Assembly (NCBI GenBank): GCA_958298945.1
Contig: CATQJD010000146.1
Location: forward strand, 2,542,001-2,606,000
Length of the DNA stretch: 64,000 nucleotides
DNA from: Atherix ibis
Lineage: Eukaryota > Arthropoda > Insecta > Diptera > Athericidae
Reading direction: 5' to 3'
Below, one piece after another: positions 54,761 to 64,000 of this stretch; positions within the stretch are counted from its first letter, which is position 1, and the number at the start of each line of letters is the position of its first letter. The position numbers and the translations under genes are program-made. The notes beneath the pieces were generated by a model. The model was not told the origin of the DNA. It made no database searches and worked only from the letters and a program-made list of their open reading frames with translations.

Positions 54761-57700
54761 TACTACTTCATATTCCTCTTAAACATACTACTTCATATTC
54801 CTCTTAACTATACTACTTCATATTCCTCTTAAACATACTACTTCATAGTCCTCTTCAAAATACTACTTCATATTCCTCCTAAACACACTTCTTCATATTC
54901 CTCTTAAACATACTACTTCATATTCCTCTTAAACATACTACTTCATATTCCTCTTAAATATACTACTTCATATTCCTCTTGAACATACTACTTCATATTC
55001 CTCTTAAACATACTACTTCATATTCCTCTGAAACATACCACTTCATATTCCTCTTAACATACCACTTCATATTCCTCTTAAACATACTACTTTATATTCC
55101 TCTTAAACATACTACTTCATATTCCTCTTATATATACTACTTCATATTTTTCTTAAACATACTACTTCATATTCCTCTTAAACATACTACTTCATATTCC
55201 TCTTAAACATACTACTTCATAGTCCTCTTAAACATACTACTTCATATTCCTCTTAAATATACTACTTCATATTCCTCTTTAACATACTACTTCATATTCC
55301 TCTTAAACATACTACTTCATATTCCTCTTAAACATACTACTTCATATTCCTCTTAAATATACTATCTCATGTTCCTCTTAAACATACTACTTCATATTCC
55401 TCTTAATTATACTACTTCATATTCCCCTTAAATATTCTACTTCATATTCCTCTTAAATATACTACTTCATATTCCTCTTAAAGATACTACTTCATATTCC
55501 TCTTAAATATACTACTTTATATTCCTCTTAAATATACTACTTCATATTCCTCTTAAATATACTACTTCATATTCCTCTTAAACATACTACCTCATATTCC
55601 TCTTAAACATACTACTTCATATTCCTCTTAAACATACTACCTCATATTCCTCTTAAATATACTACTTCATATTTCTCTTAAACATACTACTTCATATTCC
55701 TCTTAAACATACTACTTCATATTCCTCTTAAACATTCTTCTTCATATTCCTCTTAAATATACTACTTCATATTCATCTTAAACATACTACTTCATATTAC
55801 TCTTAAACATACTACCTCATATTCCTCTTAAACATCCTACTTCATATTCCTCTTAAACATACTACTTCATATTCCTCTTAAACATACCACTTCATATTCC
55901 TCTTAAACATACTACTTCATCTTCCTCTTAAATATACTACTTCATATGCTTCTTAAATATACTACTTCCTATTCCTTTTAAATATACTACTTCATATTCC
56001 TCTTAAACATACTACTTCATATTCCTCTTAAACATACTACTTCATATTCCTCTTAAACATACTACTTCATATTCCTCTTAAACATACGACTTCATATTCC
56101 TCTTAAACATACTACTTCATATTCCTCTTAAACATACTACTTCATATTGCTCTTAAACATACTACTTCATATTCCTCTTAAATATACTACTTCATATTCC
56201 TTTTAAATATACTACTTTATATTCCTCTTAAACATACTACTTCATATTGCTCTTAAACATACTACTTCATATTCCTCTTAAACATACTACTTCATATTCC
56301 TCTTAAACATACTACTTCATATTCCTCTTAAACATACTACTTCATATTCCTCTTAAATATACTACTTCATATGCTTCTTAAATATACTACTTCCTATTCC
56401 TTTTAAATATACTACTTCATATTCCTCTTAAACATACTACTTCATATTCCTCTTAAACATACTACTTCATATTCCTCTTTAACATACTACTTCATATTCC
56501 TCTTAAATATACTACTTCATATTCGTTTTAAAAATACTACTTCATATTCCTCTTAAACATACTACTTCATATTCCTCTTAAACATACTACTTCATATTCC
56601 TCTTAAACATACTACTTCATATTCCTCTTAACTATACTACTTCATATTCCTCTTAAACATACTACTTCATAGTCCTCTTCAAAATACTACTTCATATTCC
56701 TCCTAAACACACTTCTTCATATTCCTCTTAAACATACTACTTCATATTCCTCTTAAACATACTACTTCATATTCCTCTTAAATATACTACTTCATATTCC
56801 TCTTGAACATACTACTTCATATTCCTCTTAAACATACTACTTCATATTCCTCTGAAACATACCACTTCATATTCCTCTTAACATACCACTTCATATTCCT
56901 CTTAAACATACTACTTTATATTCCTCTTAAACATACTACTTCATATTCCTCTTATATATACTACTTCATATTTTTCTTAAACATACTATTTCATATTCCT
57001 CTTAAACATACTACTTCATATTCCTCTTAAACATACTACTTCATAGTCCTCTTAAACATACTACTTCATATTCCTCTTAAATATACTACTTCATATTCCT
57101 CTTTAACATACTACTTCATATTCCTCTTAAACATACTACTTCATATTCCTCTTAAACATAATACTTCATATTCCTCTTAAATATACTACTTCAAATTCCT
57201 CTTAAACATACTACCTCATATTCCTCTTAAACATACTACTTCATATTCCTCTTAAACAAACTACTTCATATTCCTCTTAAATAAATTACTTCATATTCCT
57301 CTTAAATATACTACTTCATATTCCTCTTAAGCATACTACTTCATATTCCTCTTAAACATACTACTTCATATTCCTCTTAAACATACTACTTCATATTCCT
57401 CTTAAACATACTACTTCATATTCCTCTTAAATATACTACTTCATATTCCTCTTAAACATACTACTTCATATTCCTCTTAAACATAATACTTCATATTCCT
57501 CTTTAACATACTACTTCAGATTCCTCTTAAATATACTACTTCATATTCCTCTTAAACATACTACTTCATATTCCTCTTAAACATACAACTTCATATTCCT
57601 CTTAAACATACGACTTCATATTCCTCTTAAACATACTACTTCATATTCCTCTTAAACATACTACTTCATATTGCTCTTAAACATACTACTTCATATTCCT

Positions 57701-60700
57701 CTTAAATATACTACTTCATATTCCTTTTAAATATACTACTTTATATTCCTCTTAAACATACTACTTCATATTGCTCTTAAACATACTACTTCATATTCCT
57801 CTTAAACATACTACTTCATATTCCACTTAAACATACTACTTCATATTCCTCTTAAACATACTACTTAATATTCCTCTTAAATATACTACTTCATATGCTT
57901 CTTAAATATACTACTTCCTATTCCTTTTAAATATACTACTTCATATTCCTCTTAAACATACTACTTCATATTCCTCTTAAACATACTACTTCATATTCCT
58001 CTTTAACATACTACTTCATATACCTCTTAAATATACTACTTCATATTCGTTTTAAAAATACTACTTCATATTCCTCTTAAACATACTACTTCATATTCCT
58101 CTTAAACATACTACTTCATATTCCTCTTAAACATACTACTTCATATTCCTCTTAACTATACTACTTCATATTCCTCTTAAACATACTACTTCATAGTCCT
58201 CTTCAAAATACTACTTCATATTCCTCCTAAACACACTTCTTCATATTCCTCTTAAACATACTACTTCATATTCCTCTTAAACATACTACTTCATATTCCT
58301 CTTAAATATACTACTTCATATTCCTCTTGAACATACTACTTCATATTCCTCTTAAACATACTACTTCATATTCCTCTGAAACATACCACTTCATATTCCT
58401 CTTAACATACCACTTCATATTCCTCTTAAACATACTACTTTATATTCCTCTTAAACATACTACTTCATATTCCTCTTATATATACTACTTCATATTTTTC
58501 TTAAACATACTACTTCATATTCCTCTTAAACATACTACTTCATATTCCTCTTAAACATACTACTTCATAGTCCTCTTAAACATACTACTTCATATTCCTC
58601 TTAAATATACTACTTCATATTCCTCTTTAACATACTACTTCATATTCCTCTTAAACATAATACTTCATATTCCTCTTAAACATACTACTTCATATTCCTC
58701 TTAAATATACTACTTCATATTCCTCTTAAACATACTATTTCATATTCCTCTTAAATATACTACTTAATATTCCTCTTAAAAATACTACTTCATATTCCTC
58801 TTAAACATACTACTTCATATTCCTCTTAAACATACTACTTCATATTCCTCTTAAACATACTATCTCATGTTCCTCTTAAACATACTACTTCATATTCCTC
58901 TTAATTATACTACTTCATATTCCCCTTAAATATTCTACTTCATATTCCTCTTAAATATACTACTTCATATTCCTCTTAAAGATACTACTTCATATTCCTC
59001 TTAAATATACTACTTTATATTCCTCTTAAATATACTACTTCATATTCCTCTTAAATATACTACTTCATATTCCTCTTAAACATACTACCTCATATTCCTC
59101 TTAAACATACTACTTCATATTCCTCTTAAACATACTACCTCATATTCCTCTTAAATATACTACTTCATATTTCTCTTAAACATACTACTTCATATTCCTC
59201 TTAAACATACTACTTCATATTCCTCTTAAACATTCTTCTTCATATTCCTCTTAAATATACTACTTCATATTCATCTTAAACATACTACTTCATATTACTC
59301 TTAAACATACTACTTCATATTCCTCTTAAACATCCTACTTCATATTCCTCTTAAACATACTACTTCATATTCCTCTTAAACATACCACTTCATATTCCTC
59401 TTAAACATACTACTTCATCTTCCTCTTAAATATACTACTTCATATGCTTCTTAAATATACTACTTCCTATTCCTTTTAAATATACTACTTCATATTCCTC
59501 TTAAACATACTACTTCATATTCCTCTTAAACATACTACTTCATATTCCTCTTAAACATACTACTTCATATTCCTCTTAAACATACGACTTCATATTCCTC
59601 TTAAACATACTACTTCATATTCCTTTTAAACATACTACTTCATATTGCTCTTAAACATACTACTTCATATTCCTCTTAAATATACTACTTCATATTCCTT
59701 TTAAATATACTACTTTATATTCCTCTTAAACATACTACTTCATATTGCTCTTAAACATACTACTTCATATTCCTCTTAAACATACTACTTCATATTCCTC
59801 TTAAACATACTACTTCATATTCCTCTTAAACATACTACTTCATATTCCTCTTAAATATACTACTTCATATGCTTCTTAAATATACTACTTCCTATTCCTT
59901 TTAAATATACTACTTCATATTCCTCTTAAACATACTACTTCATATTCCTCTTAAACATACTACTTCATATTCCTCTTTAACATACTACTTCATATTCCTC
60001 TTAAATATACTACTTCATATTCGTTTTAAAAATACTACTTCATATTCCTCTTAAACATACTACTTCATATTCCTCTTAAACATACTACTTCATATTCCTC
60101 TTAAACATACTACTTCATATTCCTCTTAACTATACTACTTCATATTCCTCTTAAACATACTACTTCATAGTCCTCTTCAAAATACTACTTCATATTCCTC
60201 CTAAACACACTTCTTCATATTCCTCTTAAACATACTACTTCATATTCCTCTTAAACATACTACTTCATATTCCTCTTAAATATACTACTTCATATTCCTC
60301 TTGAACATACTACTTCATATTCCTCTTAAACATACTACTTCATATTCCTCTGAAACATACCACTTCATATTCCTCTTAACATACCACTTCATATTCCTCT
60401 TAAACATACTACTTTATATTCCTCTTAAACATACTACTTCATATTCCTCTTATATATACTACTTCATATTTTTCTTAAACATACTACTTCATATTCCTCT
60501 TAAACATACTACTTCATATTCCTCTTAAACATACTACTTCATAGTCCTCTTAAACATACTACTTCATATTCCTCTTAAATATACTACTTCATATTCCTCT
60601 TTAACATACTACTTCATATTCCTCTTAAACATACTACTTCATATTCCTCTTAAACATACTACTTCATATTCCTCTTAAATATACTACTTCATATTCCTCT

Positions 60701-61600
60701 TAAACATACTATTTCATATTCCTCTTAAATATACTACTTAATATTCCTCTTAAAAATACTACTTCATATTCCTCTTAAACATACTACTTCATATTCCTCT
60801 TAAACATACTACTTCATATTCCTCTTAAACATACTATCTCATGTTCCTCTTAAACATACTACTTCATATTCCTCTTAATTATACTACTTCATATTCCCCT
60901 TAAATATTCTAATTCATATTCCTCTTAAATATACTACTTCATATTCCTCTTAAAGATACTACTTCATATTCCTCTTAAATATACTACTTTATATTCCTCT
61001 TAAATATACTACTTCATATTCCTCTTAAATATACTACTTCATATTCCTCTTAAACATACTACCTCATATTCCTCTTAAACATACTACTTCATATTCCTCT
61101 TAAACATACTACCTCATATTCCTCTTAAATATACTACTTCATATTTCTCTTAAACATACTACTTCATATTCCTCTTAAACATACTGCTTCATATTCCTCT
61201 TAAACATTCTTCTTCATATTCCTCTTAAATATACTACTTCATATTCATCTTAAACATACTACTTCATATTACTCTTAAACATACTACTTCATATTCCTCT
61301 TAAACATCCTACTTCATATTCCTCTTAAACATACTACTTCATATTCCTCTTAAACATACCACTTCATATTCCTCTTAAACATACTACTTCATATTCCTCT
61401 TAAATATACTACTTCATATGCTTCTTAAATATACTACTTCCTATTCCTTTTAAATATACTACTTCATATTCCTCTTAAACATACTACTTCATATTCCTCT
61501 TAAACATACTACTTCATATTCCTCTTTAACATACTACTTCATATTCCTCTTAAATATACTACTTCATATTCGTTTTAAAAATACTACTTCATATTCCTCT
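54600..61600. repeat. Higher-order block with 1,824-, 1,524- and 1,974-bp steps
   Basis: A conserved core of about 0.6 kb runs TTCGTTTTAAAAAT, CTTAACTATAC, CATAGTCCTCTTCAAAAT, CCTCCTAAACACACTTC, CTCTTGAAC, CTCTGAAACATACC, CTTAACATACC, CTTATATATAC, ATTTTTCTT and CATAGTCC. Its TTG (of CTCTTGAAC) is at 54979, 56803, 58327 and 60301. What lies between cores differs: copies 1, 3 and 4 are followed by TATCTCATGTTCC (55363, 58861, 60835), with copies 3 and 4 carrying 150 bp more before it. Copy 2 is followed by an AATAAATTAC segment like that at 53.9 kb. The units are mosaics of a small set of blocks. Confidence 0.9.
55040..60400. repeat. 24-bp monomer family C (CTTAACATACCAC), four copies
   Basis: One A of CTTAAACAT is lost in a monomer that also has CATACCAC. 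It begins within the cores at about 55,053, 56,877, 58,401 and 60,375, always after a CTCTGAAACATACC monomer. In the frame that starts at the nearby TTG this loss keeps the frame open, which is the only reason that 75-codon open frames exist there. Confidence 0.94.
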
Positions 61601-62040
61601 TAAACATACTACTTCATATTTCTCTTAAACATAATACTTCATATTCCTCTTAAACATACTACTTCAGATTCCTCTTAAACATACTACTTCATATTCCTCT
61701 TAAACATACTACTTCATATTCCTCTTAAATATACTACTTCATATTCCTTTTAAATATACTACTTTATATTCCTCTTAAACATACTACTTCATATTGCTCT
61801 TAAACATACTACTTCATATTCCTCTTAAACATACTACTTCAAATTCCTCTTAAATATACTACTTCATATTCCTCTTAAACATACTACTTCATATTCCTCT
61901 TAAATATACTACTTCCTATTCCTTTTAAATATACTACTTCATATTCCTCTTAAACATACTACTTCATATTCCTCTTAAACATACTACTTCATATTCCTCT
62001 TAAACATACTACTTCATATTCCTCTTAAATATACTACTTC
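58327..62040. repeat. 1,974-bp near-identical tandem pair
   Basis: Core copies 3 and 4 and everything after them correspond at a constant 1,974 bp: TTGAAC 58327/60301, TATCTCATG 58861/60835 and ATGCTTC 59444/61418. The 1,974-bp unit already contains a 425-bp internal repeat of the ATGCTTC dimer (59444/59869). Differences are few, such as TACTGCTTCAT near 61,185 and CTAATTCAT near 60,908 in the second copy. This pair is probably the youngest large event in the right-hand block. Confidence 0.87.
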
Positions 62041-62429
62041 ATATGCTTCTTAAATATACTACTTCCTATTCCGTTTAAATATACTACTTCATATTCCTCT
62101 TAAACATACTACTTCATATTCCTCTTAAACATACTACTTCATATTCCTCTTAAACATACTACTTCATATTCCTCTTAAATATACTACTTCAAATTCCTCT
62201 TAAACATACTACTTCATATTCCTCTTAAATATACTACTTCATATTCCTCTTAAATATACTACTTCAAATTCTTCTTAAACATACTACCTCATATTCCTCT
62301 TATACATACTACTTCATATTCCTCTTAAACATACTACTTCATATTCCTCTTAAATAAATTACTTCATATTCCTCTTAAATATACTACTTCATATTCCTCT
62401 TAAGCATACTACTTCATATTCCTCTTAAA

Positions 62430-64000
62430 CATACTACTTCATATTCCTCTTAATTATACTACTTCATATTCCCCGTAAATATTCTACTTCATATTCCTCT
62501 TTAATATACTACTTCATATTCCTCTTAAAAATATTTCTTCATATTCCTCTTAAATATACTACTTTATGTTCCTCTTAAATATACTACTTCATATTCCTCT
62601 TAAATATACTACTTCATATTCATCTTAAACATACTACTTCATATTCCTCCTAAACATACTACTTCATATTCCTCTTAAACATACTACTTCATATTCCTCT
62701 TAAATATACTACTTCATATTCCTCTTAATCATACTACTTCATATTCCTCCTAAACATACTACTTCATATTCCTCTTAAACATACTACTTCATATTCCTCT
62801 TAAATATACTACTTCATATTCATCTTAAACATACTACTTCATATTCCTCTTAAACATACTACTTCATATTCCTCTTAAACATACTACTTCATATTCCTCT
62901 TAAACATACTACTTCATATTCCTCTTAAACATACTACTTCATATTCCTCTTAAACTTACTACTTCATATTCCTCTTAAATATACTACTTCATATTCCTCT
63001 TAAACATACTATTTCATATTCCTCTTAAACATACTACTTCATATTCCTCTTAAACATACTACTTCATATTTCTCCTAAACATACTACTTCATATTCCTCT
63101 TAAATATACTACTTCAAATTCCTCTTAAACATACTACTCCATATTCCTCTTAAACATACTACTTCATATTCCTCTTAAACATACTACTTCATATTCCTCT
63201 TAAATAAATTACTTCATATTCCTCTTAAATATACTACTTCATATTCCTCTTAAGCATACTACTTCATATTCCTCTTAAACATACTACTTCATATTCCTCT
63301 TAAACATACTACTTCATATTCCTCTTAAACATACTACTTCATTTTCCTCTTAAATATACTACTTCATATTCCTCTTAAACATACTACTTCATATTCCTCT
63401 TAAATATACTACTTCATATTCCTCTTAAACATACTACTTCATATTCCTCTTAAACATAATACTTTGTATTCCTCTTAAACATACTACTTCAGATTCCTCT
63501 TAAATATACTACTTCATATTCCTATTAAACATACTACTTCATATTCCTCTTAAACATACTACTTCATATTCCTCTTAAACATACTACTTCAAATTCCTCT
63601 TAAATATACTACTTCATATTCCTTTTAAATATACTACTTTATATTCCTCTTAAACATACTACTTCATATTCCTCTTAAACATACTACTTCATATTCCTCT
63701 TAAACATACTACTTCATATTCCTCTTAAACATACTACTTCATATTCCTCTTAAACATACTACTTCATATTGCTCTTAAATATACTACTTCATATGCTTCT
63801 TAAATATACTACTTCCTATTCCTTTTAAATATACTACTTCATATTCCTCTTAAACATACTACTTCATATTCCTCTTAAACATACTACTTCATATTCCTCT
63901 TTAACATACTACTTCATATTCCTCTTAAATATACTACTTCATATTCGTTTTAAAATTACTACTTCATATTCCTCTTAAACATACTACTTCATATTCCTCT
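62430..64000. repeat. Right copy of the 9,246-9,271-bp duplicate, cut by the window edge
   Basis: This is the partner of 53,160-54,760. It repeats CCCCGTAAAT, the AAAAATA monomer, TTATGTTCC, TTAATCAT, AATAAATTAC (53,931 and 63,204) and the ATGCTTC dimer marker, then reaches GTTTTAAAATTAC at 63,947, where the left copy has GTTTTAAAAATAC. Because the left copy is followed by the 24-bp family-C monomer at about 55,053, the same monomer is expected near 64,300, beyond the window. Confidence 0.82.

Larger units (their letters stand above)
48795..63810. repeat. ATGCTTC plus TTCCTATTCCTTTT dimer marker, 13 copies
   Basis: A two-monomer signature is present at 48795 and 49395 as ATGCCTC, at 51447 and 52822 as ATGCTTCTC, and at 54547, 55946, 56371, 57895, 59444, 59869, 61418, 62043 and 63793 as ATGCTTCTT. 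The second monomer (TTCCTATTCCTTTTAAAT) is shared by all. Steps include 600, 1,375, 1,725, 1,399, 425, 1,524 and 1,549 bp. The change from ATGCC to ATGCT along the array is a readable series. It is absent from the first 48 kb. Confidence 0.9.
1..64000. repeat. 25-bp tandem satellite array, whole window
   Basis: Head-to-tail 25-bp monomers fill the window, about 2,560 copies, all in the same orientation. A perfect consensus copy is 126-150: it begins ATTCC, has TTAA at monomer positions 8-11, AAACAT at 10-15 and ends TTCAT. Composition of the consensus + strand is 10 T, 8 A, 7 C and no G (28% GC, no CpG). Divergence is almost entirely by substitution; I count only 30 monomers of altered length, with a net effect of -8 bp. 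No non-satellite sequence, inversion or transposon insertion interrupts it. Both ends are cut by the window. Such arrays are typical of eukaryotic heterochromatin; taxon and chromosomal position cannot be read from the sequence. Every gene-free stretch of this window is this repeat. Confidence 0.99.

Noticed and set aside
54979..55206. 75-codon open frame, repeated at 56,803, 58,327 and 60,301
   Set aside because: TTG start inside CTCTTGAAC. It is kept open by a 1-bp monomer loss and two altered TAA triplets, and flanked by the same satellite. The four copies reflect DNA duplication; one differs by a substitution (TTTCAT for CTTCAT). Not a gene.
1..64000. CRISPR array
   Set aside because: Repeats are directly adjacent with no unique spacers and vary by substitution everywhere; there are no cas genes.
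1..64000. Human-type satellite II/III because each monomer begins ATTCC
   Set aside because: Only one of the five pentamers is ATTCC and the others do not resemble it; the 25-bp unit is constant. Resemblance to the ATTCC pentamer repeat is superficial.
1..64000. Telomeric or subtelomeric repeat
   Set aside because: No TTAGGG, TTTAGGG, TTAGG or related motif on either strand; the consensus has no run of three C or three G.
1..64000. CENP-B-box-bearing centromeric satellite
   Set aside because: The box needs CG-containing core bases; the consensus has no G and no CG, and I saw no variant monomer that makes a box. A centromeric location is neither supported nor excluded.
1..64000. Yeast-type replication origin consensus once per monomer
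   Set aside because: TAAACATACTA matches the reverse complement of the 11-bp ARS core at 9 of 11 positions, and some variants (TAAATATAATA, TAAATATACAA) at 10. AT-rich sequence gives such matches easily and the motif is specific to budding yeast.
1..64000. TTAA in every monomer as piggyBac-type insertion targets
   Set aside because: The target tetranucleotide is present about 2,500 times, but I found no inserted element, terminal inverted repeat or target-site duplication, so it supports nothing here.
1..64000. G-quadruplex, i-motif or long hairpin potential
   Set aside because: The longest usual C run is two (four only in rare CCCC variants) and the monomer lacks G, so neither G-quadruplexes nor stable stems can form within a strand.
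1..64000. Hidden gene, tRNA or transposon between monomers
   Set aside because: I followed the monomer phase through the window; the 30 listed indels account exactly for the register change from 1 to 18, leaving no room for an unlisted insertion other than ones of whole-monomer length made of the same repeat.

Overview
The whole 64-kb window is one uninterrupted tandem satellite array with a 25-bp monomer. A perfect consensus copy can be read at 126-150. It begins ATTCC, carries TTAA at monomer positions 8-11 and ends TTCAT. The array enters at base 1 and leaves at base 64,000 without a flank, so its true length is unknown. I found no gene, RNA gene, transposon, promoter, CRISPR array or unique spacer. 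The host is almost certainly a eukaryote, and the array is probably pericentromeric, centromeric, subtelomeric or another heterochromatic block. That is inference from the size and homogeneity of the array. The monomer is not one I can assign to a taxon.

The + strand consensus has 10 T, 8 A, 7 C and no G. Every G in the window is therefore a variant base. Most monomers differ from consensus by zero to two substitutions; the commonest is AAACAT versus AAATAT (C or T at position 13). Length is held far more strictly. I count 30 monomers of non-25-bp length, in about 11 families, with a net change of -8 bp. The monomer phase at the end of the window (register 18 versus 1 at the start) agrees with that count. 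The first 21,884 bp contain no net length change at all.

The array is not a flat repeat. Shared rare variants show nested duplications on several scales. Region by region: 1-11.5 kb has overlapping 500-, 550-, 700-, 725/750- and 4,225-bp offset copies. 11.58-17.88 kb has a 3,150-bp tandem pair. 16.75-21.05 kb has a 2,150-bp pair, followed by a 500-bp pair (20.65-21.65 kb). 21.6-26.4 kb has copies spaced 1,724 and 2,124 bp. 26.2-28.5 kb has a 1,351/1,326-bp pair. 28.3-31.6 kb has a 275-bp pair and a 2,749-bp-offset copy. 31.8-40.5 kb has a higher-order-repeat-like block with units of 1,249, 1,549 and 2,299 bp, each carrying 400-bp internal pairs. 41-48.3 kb is rich in plus/minus 2-bp monomers and has 602- and 902-bp steps. 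48.3-50.1 kb has 600- and 1,777-bp offsets. 50.16-52.91 kb has a 1,375-bp pair. 53-64 kb has units stepping by 1,824, 1,524 and 1,974 bp.

Two of these blocks are bracketed by long-range copies of their own flank. About 0.9 kb at 30.15-31.05 kb recurs 10,416 bp downstream, around the 31.8-40.5 kb block. Sequence from 53.16 kb recurs 9,271 then 9,246 bp downstream, around the 54.6-61.6 kb block, and continues off the window edge. This is the most interesting structure here: a 25-bp satellite with 400-bp, 1-2-kb and 9-10-kb tiers, best explained by repeated unequal exchange or amplification. There is no evidence of a new protein-based or RNA-based system.
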